From Prostheceraeus crozeri (Eukaryota; Platyhelminthes; Polycladida; Euryleptidae), in contig CAJQUW010014747.1 in NCBI GenBank assembly GCA_907163375.1, forward strand, positions 62,001-126,000: a DNA stretch of 64,000 nucleotides, in the 5' to 3' direction. Positions 24,601 to 36,031 of the stretch are shown in pieces (the stretch's first letter is position 1; each line of letters begins with the position of its first letter). The position numbers and the translations under genes were made by a program. Below the pieces are notes generated by a model. The model searched no databases, had not been told where the DNA came from, and saw only the letters and a list, made by a program, of their open reading frames with translations.

Positions 24601-25087
24601 GGAACCTCAAGCCTATATAAGACGAAGACGAAATATAGTTGGGGGATAAAGAAAAATGCGATAGTTTGATACTTTGCGCCCAAAGGCGCTCGAGAGGAAT
24701 CTCAGCCATGGACAACCGATCGATATTCCTTAGATTCAATATTTGTGGTCTTCAGAAAAGATTGTTGTTCTTCTATTGAACAGACGCAATTAATCTACTG
24801 TTGGTGTGGGGTTCAACGCAATAACTGGTTCAACAGTGTTCGATTGAATGAATTTACATTGAATCACAATAGGTTGCCTTTGGGAATCATTCGAGAAGAT
24901 CGTTGAGTTCCGTCAGTTTGCCTTCTCAGCATCGTCTGGATACACCCACTCGGTCTCGCCCATCACTTACTTGCAGCCAGGCAAACGAGGCATTGGTTCA
25001 CAGGATGTCGAAGGAGTAGCCTACTCCACCCCATCGTGCTCCTTTACCCTCTCGCTTTGAGGAATGGGATATAGATAGCATGAGAAC
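21672..25087. other. neurexin 3' flank and unexplained AT-rich sequence
   Basis: The 3' UTR should start here. A candidate AATAAA lies at 22424-22429, about 750 bp after the stop, but AT-rich sequence gives such hexamers by chance. No other gene is recognised. One GC-richer block at about 24873-25067 is open on the plus strand (VEFRQFAFSASSGYTHSVSP, then YLQPGKRGIGSQDVEGVAYS) and follows an acceptor-like aatcacaatag. I do not recognise it. Confidence 0.45.
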
Positions 25088-26155
25088 CAACGTTGCAACC
25101 GGTTGCCGGTTGACCGGTACCGGTCAAGCGTTTGGGTTTTTGGTTGATGTTTTGCCGACCGGCAGACGGGCAACGATTGAAAAAGCGGTCGAGAATCATC
25201 CAAAAAAATTGCACCTCTGCACGCTATTTGCCAGGAAAATTGAGTTGTGGCTAGAAGGCCTTGTACATCGGTCTACAATGTTTCATGCTAAAAGGAAAAT
25301 AGACCGATAACTTAAAATAATGTTTCATGCTAAAAGGAAAATAGACCGATAACTTAAAATAATTATGTTGTCAGTCGATTTGGCTTTGTTTGTGACATCA
25401 ACTATGACATTCAGATGGCTCCAATGAATATAGCAGGTGGCCTGTAGGTTATGTGTTTGAAAACCATAATGTATGACAAAACTCCGTCTTGCTATCACAT
25501 CAGTGGCATCATCTGCAAAGTGTTGAAACTTTAGTTGTCCTTAAAGAAACTCATAATGGTCTTTGGTAGCTGACATGGATTGTACTTTGCATCTCCCGTG
25601 ATCAATCAGTTTTCATATTAATTCATAGAATTCTTGGGAATTAAAGTAGCAATCATAACTCACTCTAGCATGAACAGGCCTTTGTAGTGCTAAATCCATA
25701 AATAACATGACAAAGACAAAGCAATCACGGAGTTAAGGATGCACAAATGCTAAGCATATACGTTCTACGTTATCTCACTACACGCTATAATTCATTACAT
25801 TGCATTAATATGAAGAGATTATCTTTACGAGGTATGTCCAAACTTCAAAATATTCACTATGTGAGACATGTTCAAAATATTCCTTATATCAGGGAAGAAT
25901 TTGAAAGACTACAGGCTACATTAAGCAGGTTTTTGGAATATAATATGTTCTACTCTTGATTTACCTAGCTATGATAATTGCATGAAGGATTCTTTAGAAA
26001 AAAATGCGAGCTTATTTCAAGCATCTGCAATTGAAGAGGAATGTGATATTAGAAAATTGCCGGTCGACCTGTCGGCCGGCCGGTTGGGTTGAGGTTTCCC
26101 ACATCCGGCTACCGATTGGGTTATATCGTGTAAAACCCGATCGGTTACAACCCTG
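25088..26155. mobile_element. degraded hAT-like non-autonomous element
   Basis: The left end CAACGTTGCAACCGGTT and the complement of the right end, CAGGGTTGTAACCGATC, agree at 12 of 17 positions and resemble the common hAT terminus CAGGGTTGxAACC. Both ends continue inward into GC-rich ccggttgccggt-like sequence, unlike the AT-rich surroundings. The flanking octamers (atgagaac and cttcgaac) agree at only 5 of 8, so any target duplication has decayed. No transposase is visible. Confidence 0.5.
25277..25362 (+). repeat. perfect 42-bp tandem duplication
   Basis: The unit beginning aatgtttcatgctaaaagga occurs twice in a row with no differences that I can see, suggesting a recent duplication inside the hAT-like element. 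Confidence 0.9.
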
Positions 26156-26437
26156 CTTCGAACGTTCCCACGTGCTGCTTCTTGAAATTTGATAATAGAT
26201 TGAGCGTCATCGCAAGATAGTGCTACGAAAGCAATATTGTCTCACAGCACTAGGGCCCATCACCTTCAATAATATCAAATCATAGCCTATATATACGTCA
26301 TAAAAGCCAGTGCCAACATGAAAGCGCATCTAAAACTCATTGAGTAAGTATGCATATGGACATTCCATAAAACCACTATCAGTCAGTAATATGCGAGTTT
26401 ATAGTTTTCATAGCTTCAATTACATGTATAGGAGTCC

Positions 26438-26692
26438 ATGATGCAAAATGGTTCGTGTTGGTGTTTCCACGGTAAGTGTTTCCCACCTTGTCAACAAACC
26501 AAAGAGGCAATTATTGTTCCTATGCCAATGCCGTCTGAGTATAATTGCCATTTTCCATTTTCATTTGCTGTTATGCACATCGTTGTACTTATACTTTTAC
26601 CTGATACCATGATAGTAAGTCACGAAAACTCCGATCACACTGAAAATGATAGAGAAGTAAATTTTAGGAGAACTTTACACATCGTGTAAAAG
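26438..26692 (+). repeat. first copy of a diverged direct repeat with an open frame
   Basis: This segment shares several blocks with 27385-27645: gtcaacaaa near the start and, at the end, about 60 bp around cactgaaaatgatagagaag. It is open for 83 codons, with VSHENSDHTENDREVNFRRT near its end. The paired copy has CHENSDSTENDREVKFRRVL in the corresponding frame, with several differences at third positions. No family is recognised. It could be a duplicated exon or an unclassified repeat. Confidence 0.4.
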
Positions 26693-27384
26693 CGCCTATT
26701 CAGGAAAATAAGTAAGTTAACACTTTTCAACCGATCCATGAAAACTTTTCTATGTGCCTACCGGACTGAGCCCATCGGACTGAAATGTGCAATATTTTCA
26801 GTGCTCTGCTGTGTAACACTTTGTATGATCTGCTTTGCTACGTAAAATAGTCCAATCTATATCACACTGTCTCTTGTTCCTCAAATTTGGTAGTGCTGTA
26901 TACATGTACATTTAAGTGTTTCGATGCGAGTAAGCACGATCACGGTCAACGCAATTCATAGAATAGGTTTTCACCATTAATTCACGCTTTAAATTTTCAT
27001 TTCATAGCATTATTAATGAATAAGTGTTTACTTTATTGTATTATACAACATTACTAATTGAACAATTATACTCATATTTCAAGCTGATGTCGATATGAGT
27101 GAGTGTGCTGCAAACGCTAAAAAGGTGGATTTTACGCTATACAATTTCACTAAGTATTTTTCCACATATTAATCACGCCTATTACTAATGAAGAACTAAA
27201 CAGAAATCAGACAGACATAGTTGATTATCTAAAAATGTTCGTTTTAAGCTAACTTTCCTATCCAAAAAATGTTTTTAAATTTCTTATAAAACCGCTTCTT
27301 AAGTACAGAAATTTCTAGTTATGCTGCTGCGGTCATCCTCATGGCCCTTTTTCGATTGCAAACTTAGTAAATTCACTAAAATCA

Positions 27385-27645
27385 GATGGTGGTCCAACAA
27401 TTAAACGGTGCCTCTGGTTTATAGTCTTCTCCCATCCTGTCAACAAAGCAAGTAGAAAACCTTGCTCAATGATTACGACCTATACCTTGTGTCACTCAAT
27501 GAATTTAGCAAGTCGTTTTCAATTATCATTTCCTCTTCTACATGACCTATAGCACTACTTATTTCTTTTTGATAGTATGCCATGAAAACTCTGATTCCAC
27601 TGAAAATGATAGAGAAGTGAAATTTAGAAGAGTTTTACAGTAGGT
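27385..27645 (+). repeat. second copy of the diverged direct repeat
   Basis: Partner of 26438-26692. The 3' 60 bp is the best conserved part, and the remainder is too diverged to align by eye except in short blocks. Confidence 0.4.
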
Positions 27646-29270
27646 TGTCGAACATGCATAACCATGTGCATGTATGAATGGAAATTTAATACAGTAGGCC
27701 ATAGAGTAAATACATTAAGTAGAGTGGTAGTTCCGCATTTATTAAATCCCCAATGTGCATACACTTTCGATTTTATTAAATGAACTCAAAAGAGATACAG
27801 TCGGAATTGTTTCCAAATGTGAGATGCGCATTAATGCAGTTTTGAAGAAATTACAACGGAATTGACTGATCATGATAGCATAAAGCAGAAGGAAATGATA
27901 TTATTTTGCAGAATTCTCTTAAGCGTGATCAGGCAACAGCTGAAACTGGCATGGCAAGATCACAGATTCAAAGACAATGATTTCAATTAACTTTGAAAGA
28001 TGTAAATGGGTCCACATCACTATTCAGATTCAATAAATGAAACATGAATTTAGTGAATCATAAAATCATGCCGGTGAAAATTGAATTAGAAACTTCACAT
28101 TTCAGCCAAGAAAGCACGAATAATGTCGCGATTTTTTCATGAAGACTTCCATTATAATACGGATCATGAAATTTCCTTGATAATCAGCTTGATTTCCGGT
28201 TAGTTGGGATGATTATTAGCAAATATTCATTCCTTTTGATATCCAACTTGTTGCATACTACTTACATAGAGGAGTCATCTCGGTAGTATATAAATTGGCA
28301 AAATTTTGACATTTTTGAAACTCTTCAAATAATTTTTTGAACCACGGGAACGTGATCTCCGCAAAAAACTGAATCTTTTGATATAAAAATTTTCACTGTA
28401 TGCACATACTTTTTTGAGTCGACACTCTACCTATTCTATGCAGTAGGCTACTACCATTATTAACCATCAACAATACGTGCTGTGTTAGGAGTTTCTCATG
28501 CCGCATTGACAGAAGCACATCGAAGGAAAATTTTCACTGCGAAGCAAAATACCATACTTTCACCGTCATTCTTGGATGACACGATTTTTTTTACAGCTGA
28601 AGATTTTTTGGAATTTATAGGAACTGATGCTATCACCTGTATTGCGAAATCCTGTAAGAATACTGAAGATGTAGTTCCGATGACTTATGGTAGCAGCTGA
28701 AGAGAAAGCCCTTGATGGAACTTTGTTTTTCCTATTATTGCGGTTTTTCACATACTCCTTATCGAGTCACGATTGACCATTGCAAAAAATATCTTCGAAT
28801 CTGAAAATTAACTGCACTGCAAGCAGTCACCAACTTTTTTTTTTAATGAAATTATTTCAATAATTCAAATTCGAAATAACTGCATTTTCAAATAAAAATA
28901 ACGGTCAGTCAACGATGATTATTTTCCGCTGACATCTGACTTTTCCACTGTTCCAACAACTAAGCGCTATGCAGTGAAATCCTAACTGATGAAAGAAAAA
29001 TGTGTATCGGCATCGAAAGCCAAAAATTGACAACAGAAACATGACAAGTTGTTATCGAATACACAGGTTTCCAAAAAGTGAGGAGTCTCTGCATTGGACG
29101 CCATTGTATTCGTCTGCAAGTCAGTGCTCGAATCAGTTGAGCACATCAAGTTCAATCGCCCTATTCTATTCAAACCCAGTGATCACCAACATGCTGATTT
29201 TAGTGACTACGTGAAGGTCACGAAATGAATTCCAACTCTGTTTTAAGGTATTTGACACACGTTGGGGTCA
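27646..29270. other. AT-rich sequence, nothing recognised
   Basis: Short open frames exist (for example 28482-28700, plus) but none has a recognisable domain. Near the end, ccaactctg at 29232 is the inverse of the hAT-like terminus at 29279. Confidence 0.45.
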
Positions 29271-29289
29271 CGTGCGGACAGAGTTGGAA

Positions 29290-29437
29290 GTGGGTAGTGG
29301 GTCATGGGTCAGGTGGGTCAAGTGGGTCACAAAATTGCGTGGGTCAGGTGGGTCGTGGGACATGTTTTTCCGTAAAGTTGGTGGGTCAGGTAGGTCGTGG
29401 GTCACATTTAGTGTGGGTCAGGTGGGTCGTGGGTCAG
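29290..29437 (+). repeat. GTGGGTCA repeat array, left end of the hAT-like element
   Basis: About a dozen variants of gtgggtca, gtgggtcg and atgggtca occur in about 150 bp. They are candidate subterminal transposase-binding sites, by analogy with other hAT elements. Confidence 0.8.
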
Positions 29438-30486
29438 ACTTCGTTGACCCACTTCCAACCAGTTTGACCCATGACAATCTCAAATGCAGTAAACTTCATT
29501 TATTCGTATTCTTATCAGTCATGAAAAATTATTGAGTCAGTGTCACTGAAAGGGGTGATGGATGCACACAGTCAAAATATGCAACACCATTGACTTTCAC
29601 AAACCTCATACAGTTTCGAAAGGGTGTGGAATTCACTCACATTAAAGGCTCGAAAACAATTGCTGCTGTCTACTGAGAGCTATTGCTTGGTGGAGAGAAG
29701 TTGTCTGAGTATAATTGTGTATGCTCGATTCTCTATCGCTGTGTCTGAAGATACCCAATGATGTATGACCTCGATTTCAGAGATACAGCTACTGAAGAAG
29801 TCAGGTATTCAGAAGTATCATTAATCTTGAAAATCTTCTTGCAATGCCAGCTGACCTTCGTTTAGTTTGTTTCGTTTGGTTTTGTTGATCTTTCGTAGAA
29901 AATATCTTCTGGTAGAGATTAGTATGGTAAATCTGTTTAAAGATTGATCAGAGCCTAAATATTTCGAAATATGTAATTAATAAAATATCTTGATAATATA
30001 CATGCTTCACATCTAAACTATTTAGCCGTTCAATCTACTTTCGCATCATACATGTTCCATGCATTACATTGCTCATTCGATACATGATAATCTGAAATAC
30101 GCTAATTCATGCGACGGTCATTGATATAGACTTATCCCTTTCACAACGACTTATTACGGCAAAGCTCTGTGAGGAGATATTTCTTGACACTTTGCATCAA
30201 TAAGAAATTGTTTCGTTTTGATATTTGATTTGGTGTCAATGAAAATAGGAATATTTACATGATGTCGCTAGTGATTGTTATCACAAAGTATTCGCACATG
30301 TAGCGGCACTCATATATACAGTTCATCTAAATGTACATTGGAAGCTAATTCATGAATTATAATCTTGTCATGGTGCAATTTTCTATTCACGCGTTATGTA
30401 TGCTTATTGCTTACTTCATTTGCTTTTCAATGAATGTCATTCTTACATCTAAAATACATTCTTCTACTTAAATCTAACTTTAGCGA

Positions 30487-31694
30487 AGTCGTTGAAGTTA
30501 GCATTAACATAAGAATTCATTTTTTCAAAATAATTTGCCCACATCTAGAATTTCACCAGAGACCATTTATGGACACGAGGAATTTGTTCATTGCTATCTG
30601 AAAGCCCAAAATATATTGTAAATAGGTCAAAAGGTCATCTGAAAGAAAAAGCTTAATGCTAAAGTTAATGCTAACTTCACCGGGCAGGAAAACGAATTTG
30701 CCCTCTCAAATAAACAATTCAGCATTCACAAATGAACCATTCCCGAATTTGCCCACATGTTTTCAATACTCTCTGACCTCTCAAATAGACTAGATACTCA
30801 TCTATGTACCAAAACATGAAGATTGAGTATTTAGTCTATTTGAGAGGTCAGAGAGTATTGAAAACATGTGGTCAAATTCGGGAATGGTTCATTTGTGAAT
30901 GCTGAATTGTTTATTTGAGAGGGCAAATTCGTTTTCCTGCCCGGTGAAGTTAGCATTAACTTTAGCATTAAGCTTTTTCTTTCAGATGACCTTTTGACCT
31001 ATTTACAATATAGTTTGGGCTTTCAGATAGCAATGAACAAATTCCTCGTGTCCATAAATGGTCTCTGGTGAAATTCTAGATGTAGGCAAATTATTTTGAA
31101 AAAATTACCATCGTAGTCGTATAGACCGTATTGCCTTCAGCTTTGCTGACATCCTCTTGTAGATAGGAGCCGGAGCCGTAATCACGATTTCGAAAAAATG
31201 ATTATAAAGTACTACTTTTTTTGTGTAGCTCGTTAATCTAACTAAATGAAGACAAATTCGTCTTTACGAGCTGCAGTGATAATATTTGAAGCTTCAAAGA
31301 TAAGATGCAACCTTCACTTCACGGCCTTCATAAATCACGTGTCTCGACTGACATCCTCTTGCTGGAGTCCTGCGTCAAGTCAGACCAATTCGCAGATTTA
31401 CATGTATTTCTCGCTACTTCACTGTCAAGCTGACTTTGTTGCTGGTATTTAGCAGGCTTGATTATTGTATCGGAACCATAGCAGGCCCACATCATTCCAT
31501 AGCAGGCCTAAAATAGCAGTCAAAATTGCTGTGATCCTTTCTGCACCATTAATGGCAATAATGCACATATATTTTGATTTATAGAATTCTAGCAACATAT
31601 GTAATTTTTAAATGGTTTCTGCTGAAATTCTAGATGTGGGCAAATTATTTTGAAAAAAATAATGCTTATGTTGATGCTAACTAACTTCAAAGAC
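30487..31694. mobile_element. fold-back element with nested long palindrome
   Basis: Outer inverted ends of about 90 bp (gttgaagttagcat... and its complement near 31694) enclose a nearly perfect palindrome. Its arms are about 30520-30800 and 30823-31104, with a loop of about 22 bp. The three outer arm copies share the sequence aaaataatttgcccacatct. No open frame is present. The arms are so similar that the DNA could extrude a cruciform and a transcript would be long double-stranded RNA. Confidence 0.88.
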
Positions 31695-32060
31695 TTACAT
31701 TAGCGGAAGTAAATGAAATTTGAATCGATCGCGATCAGAAGCAACAAAATATCAGTTTGACGATTTTTCAGGGATAATTTTCACACATGTAGTACCTAGC
31801 ATAATATATGCATGAAAAATTAATGATTAAGGCCTACTGCAATCTCATTTTTTTAACTTCATTTGATTAAGAAATGCAACATTTGAAATTTAGTCTGTAG
31901 GGCCCTCAACTTAACTAATAAGCTCTCTACCAGTTAAATAGGTAGCACTAAAAAGGATAGTCAAGAATTATAACTAGAAACAGAATTGTCAATTCTTTTA
32001 GAACCTTTGGCATTTGTGGTGCATCAACTTTGATTATAAGATAATTTTGATGAGGTTGCA

Positions 32061-34121
32061 AGTAGTAATCCCATCCCAGGCGCAAGCACAAAATGTGCAA
32101 CGATGAGACATCATGCTGACACTACCCCCCTCTGGAAGGAAGGAAGAAGGGAGGTGGCCAAGGATGTGATGGAAGGATAGGTCCGAGAGGAAGAAACTGC
32201 TCCCTACCCCCCCTCTGGAATGAAGGAAGGAAGAGTTTTCCAGTGAGGTAAGGGGTGGAATCTCGGAAGGATAGAGTGAGAAAAGGTGGGTTTTGTTGGT
32301 TTTGGGATAAGAAAAGTCGTTTTTCGTCATGAAGGAGGGTTCGGATGTGAAATTGGAGGTCAGATTCGGAATCTACATGAAATTTTGGGTTGAGAAGGAA
32401 GGCAGGGAGGAGTTTTCCTGAGAGGCAAGGGGTGGAACGGCAGAGTTGGAAAAAGGCGAGTTTTGGTGGTTTTGGGATGAGAAAAGTCATTTCTCGGTAT
32501 GAAGGAGACCTCGGATGGGAAAACGGAGGGCAAATTCAGAATTTTTGGACAATTTTGGGTCTAGGAACTTCTTTCCAGCTCAATCGGAGAGAAAAAGTTC
32601 TGACCCCCCCCCCTCGGCAGCGATCTTCCAACTTTGGTTCTAGAGATCGTGGAAAGTCATGCAATAACTCATTTGAAAGCTAAGAGTGAGACAAATTCAG
32701 CGGAAGAAACGGCATGTTCATATCTGCCTTCGTTTAGATGTGAGACGCCATTGTAAATTTGGGAAAGTGGCGAAAAACGACAGAGTTAGAATTTCCCAAG
32801 AAACAGCTCCAGCGGGTGAACGAGGCCTTGGACGGGAAAACGGAGACCAGATTTGGAATCAGCGTGCCATTCCGCATCTAGAGGATGAGTTTCAAGTGAA
32901 TCGGAGAGAAAAAGTTGAAAATTTTCTTCACTGGGTCTCCGCATGAGATTTTTCGCGAAAATGTTAAATTGTAGCCACCTTTGGCGGTAAATAGCGGAGG
33001 ATTGGAAGTGAATGAAGAGCTCGGGTTTCTTTAGGGGCAAGACCGCACTTCGTTCTCCAGGATCCTATCTTTTCAGATCTGTGGAAGGTTTCGTTTCCAA
33101 ATGAGAGCCTGTTAGAAATCGAGATTTTGTTCATTTTCCAAGATTTTGGTTCAAAGATTCTCGGCTTCTGGTCATCGTAGAGAGTCGAGGGATGTCTTAA
33201 ATGAAAGGGGAGAGCGAGAAAACATGGCTATCAAAATTTGAAGTCAATTGGACACTAGAACCGGAGATAGACGTGTTTAAAGTTTTGGATGATGGATCTT
33301 ACGTTATCAGCTGATCGCCAGAAACTATATAAGTGGAAACTCTACTTGTGGAAATCAGTTCTCCTCCAGACTGGGTTGGGGTAGGTGAACTCCAGAGCTG
33401 TGATGATAGCATCGGACATTCCAAATTTCGGGTTTCTGAAAGAAACCGACTTAGAAAATTTCATTGCTGATTTCAGCTAAGGCGTCAGACTTAAGGGTTC
33501 GCCAGGAGATGGCCTTCGTCTCCAGGCCATAAAAGACTCCAAAACTTTAAAGGCTTGTAACTTTGCTTCTACAAGTCAAAAAAGTCTTCTACAAAAAGTT
33601 TCGATCGCTATTGATCAGACCTAATATTGAAAGACTACTTATAAAATTTCATAAGTAGTGCTAAAGAGTTGAAAAATTTGAATTCATTATTTTTGGAGGT
33701 TTTCTTGGGTTTTCGACCCTGCTGAAGTCAATGAAGGCATGTATAAGTGTGTACGAGCCAGTCTTCTCATGATACAAGCGGCTTTTCACTGAAAGCGAGC
33801 ATGACACGGAGAGTTTTGCTGTAATATTCCACTGAGAGGGTGTTCCTTCGAGACGGCGGATGATGCCGTAGTGACAAGTGTGGCAAGGGAGTGTGTCATA
33901 TTTTAGACCGAAACCGCTGGGGCAACTCATGTTGGGCATTTGACACAGTTCTCAACGTAGCACTTTGAACGCCAATCGGTTGAGTCTTAGCTCTCTTGTC
34001 ATGGGTGGCATCTAAACATCTCCATTGCAAAACGTGTGTGAATCACGGCTTGCTATCAAGCTGATCAAAGCAACGACTTGGGATGTTTCCTCTTGTAAAT
34101 AACTCCATCGGTTTTCATGTC
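32061..34121. repeat. Polinton 1 left terminal inverted repeat
   Basis: Inverse of 47258-49914 and related to the left end of Polinton 2 (from 55039). It contains about two copies of a 312-bp internal tandem unit marked by cggagagaaaaagtt, while the right repeat has four, which accounts for most of the length difference. It also contains a UUCG-loop module and CTAT hairpins, listed separately. Confidence 0.93.
33842..33958 (+). other. candidate structured module, copy in Polinton 1 left TIR
   Basis: Begins gttccttcgagac and ends ctcaacgt. It can fold a short hairpin with a UUCG loop, then a second hairpin ACGGC/GCCGU (gacggcggatgatgccgta). The flanks GGTGTTC and GAACGCC could close the module. 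Diverged relatives lie at 34188-34307, 47441-47557 (opposite strand), 57299-57415 and 60682-60802. Confidence 0.5.
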
Positions 34122-34132
34122 TCGCTATCAAG
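34049..34132 (+). repeat. CTAT-loop hairpin motifs, Polinton 1 left side
   Basis: gcttgctatcaagc (34048-34061) forms a 5-bp stem around CTAT. A second, weaker copy, tcgctatcaag, is at 34122-34132. They belong to the motif family described for Polinton 2. Confidence 0.65.
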
Positions 34133-34187
34133 TCATTGACGGTGCAAGTCACGGAGATTTTCGGTGTCATACTTCCTGTTGGTGGGC

Positions 34188-34307
34188 GTTCTTTCGAGAC
34201 AGCGGTGAAGTCCGTAGCGATGAGTACTTCACGGGACGTTGGCAATGGTAATCCTTGTGAAACCTCTCTGCGTCATGTTTCCAAGTGGTTGCCTTTCGTC
34301 TCAACGT
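34188..34307 (+). other. candidate structured module, diverged copy inside Polinton 1
   Basis: Begins gttctttcgagac and ends ctcaacgt, with a gcggtgaagtccgtagcg hairpin in second place. Its first stem is UCU/AGA around UUCG, where the Polinton 2 copies have UCC/GGA, a compensatory change. Most of the interior has diverged. Confidence 0.5.
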
Positions 34308-34573
34308 TGTACTCTGACCGCCAGGGCGACATTTAGCTATCTGCCACAGGTTACCTCATAAAATCTCCATTGCACTTGTCTCCCGATAGTTGGCCATACA
34401 TGCGAGAATGAACCAGAAGTTCTTTTAAGAACTGTCTCTATCATGGAGACGAAATGATGAAGGGATGAAACGGAAGGCCACCCTTGCGCCACACGTACCC
34501 ACAAGCTCATTTCTCTCTTCGCTAGTGAACAAGCTCTAGTTAGTGTATCATGGTTTGCAAAAGCAAGTGTAGT

Positions 34574-34735
34574 CAAATAGTTTTACCGCGACGCACGTTT
34601 GTGAAAGTAAAGTTTGATCATCGACGTTTTATGAAACACAAATGTCATAAAATGCAAGCGCTAGTGTAGTCAAATAGTTTTTTGGCGACACACGTTTGTA
34701 AAAGTAAAGTTTGATGATGGCGTTTTATGAAACAC
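34574..34735 (+). repeat. direct repeat of about 105 bp in Polinton 1
   Basis: A unit with agtcaaatagtttt, cgcacgtttgtgaaagtaaa and gttttatgaaacacaa occurs twice here. A shorter third copy lies at about 35360-35411. No function is evident. It precedes the first small genes of the element. Confidence 0.8.
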
Positions 34736-34899
34736 AAGTTTATGAAATGATAATGTAGTCTGAAAGTCAATGAAACACATTACAAGTCCTAAAGTTCGCC
34801 ATCCAGGACTCAGGTTTCCTGCGACAAGATATAAGGAGGTATCACTTTATAGAAATTCACTTTTCACTGAGCATTGTTACAGTGTAGTGATCCAGCATC

Positions 34900-35133
34900 A
34901 TGAGTGATACAGAAGCTGAATTAATGATTCGTCAAAAGAAAGAAAAGAACACAATCATGGAGTTGTCAGAAAGGTACTACTCCATGGCAATTAAGACAGG
35001 TGATCCAAGGAAGATTGCCGATTGTCTAGAAACGATTGACTATGTGAAGAAAGCAACAATAGTTAGTCATCAAAGACAATCCAACATGCTAAAAGAGGGA
35101 AGATGGTTTGGTCCTAAACATAGATATCAGTGA
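34900..35133 (+). CDS. small Polinton accessory protein, unknown
   Basis: A 77-residue frame starting MSDTEAELMIRQKKEK, charged and probably helical, ending GPKHRYQ. No domain is recognised. Its MSDTE start resembles that of the small minus-strand gene at 44710-44889, which may be coincidence. It is the first open gene after the left terminal repeat. Confidence 0.5.
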   Translation: MSDTEAELMIRQKKEKNTIMELSERYYSMAIKTGDPRKIADCLETIDYVKKATIVSHQRQSNMLKEGRWFGPKHRYQ

Positions 35134-35515
35134 AAAGCATTCTTTCTTTAAAACATGACGACATACACACTGCTTCATTGCCTTTTTCCGTGAATGATCC
35201 ATGAGCCTTTATGAGGCTACCCATAATGAGGCCTGAAAGTCATTTGCTTTCATGACGGTTCCAAGCCCGTATAACTCAGAGGATGGGTGAAAAATTGATG
35301 AAATGAAAGTAAAGTTTATCATGTTGTACAAAAGTTTTACTGCAACACAGGTTGATAAAGTGATAATGTAGTCAAATAGTTTTACCGTGACACATGTTTG
35401 TGAAAGTAAAGTATTAGATTACACTGAGTCATCAATGCTGTCAAAGGTGTACAAGTCATATCAAGCATATTCAACTGAGTGTCCATTCCTGACACTCATC
35501 ATCATTTGAAATTAT

Positions 35516-36031
35516 TTGAAGATGAAAAGCTCCATTCGTTTCCCAACTTCATGGTCTGTAGCAAGAGAGCTTGGTTATTCGTTGAAGGCTATAGAAAGTG
35601 TTACAAATGTAAATGAAAATATTAAAGCTGGCGCTTTAGTTGAAAGACTAATGGATCTAGATGAGCATGCTATGAATCATCATTTGGATCGAAGATGGAT
35701 AGAGGATTTTTCCATGCTGCAATGTAATGACAGTGAAAATAGGAGGATGAAATTGGTGCGATCTGGAGTGAAAAAGAAAAAAGTTGCATTTGCAACTGAT
35801 TTGTCAAGTAGCTCTACCAATAAAAGTGACTTCAGAAAGAAATTGGAAGAAGAGACGTTTAAATTATTATGTGAACGGAACTGCGTTGAGTGTTTTAAAA
35901 GGGAGCGGTCCCTTCTCTTTTTACCATGTTGTCATTCTGGTATGTGTTCTACGTGCTATGTACCTTTGGAAACTATGTTGTGCCCCATCTGTGATCAAGA
36001 AATAATTTCAACAGTCAATGTATATAAATGA
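35516..36031 (+). CDS. IAP-type RING protein with UBA-like region (Polinton accessory)
   Basis: A 171-residue frame that looks whole. The C-terminus reads CERNCVECFKR, then LPCCHSGMCSTCYV and CPICDQEIISTV: a RING-HC finger in the C-x2-C...C-H-x3-C-x2-C...C-P-x-C arrangement of inhibitor-of-apoptosis (IAP) proteins. It has the short hydrophobic tail after the last Cys pair that IAP RINGs use for dimerisation. Residues about 16-45 (ARELGYSLKAIESVTNVNEN) resemble the UBA domain that precedes the RING in IAPs. No BIR domain is seen. Such proteins act as ubiquitin E3 ligases. A role in blocking host cell death or redirecting host ubiquitin is an inference from the family. Confidence 0.7.
   Translation: MKMKSSIRFPTSWSVARELGYSLKAIESVTNVNENIKAGALVERLMDLDEHAMNHHLDRRWIEDFSMLQCNDSENRRMKLVRSGVKKKKVAFATDLSSSSTNKSDFRKKLEEETFKLLCERNCVECFKRERSLLFLPCCHSGMCSTCYVPLETMLCPICDQEIISTVNVYK

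Noticed and set aside
24401-24739. 112-codon minus-strand frame
   Set aside because: Longest frame in its area, but the composition is like the flanks and I recognise no motif.
32122-33040. Several open frames of 80-120 codons in the Polinton terminal repeats
   Set aside because: They follow the purine-rich tandem units and occur in more than one frame and strand. They are by-products of low-complexity sequence rather than genes.
33842-33958. tRNA- or 5S-like gene, because of a GTTCGAC-like stretch in one related copy
   Set aside because: No cloverleaf or internal promoter boxes at the right spacing, and the other copies lack the stretch.
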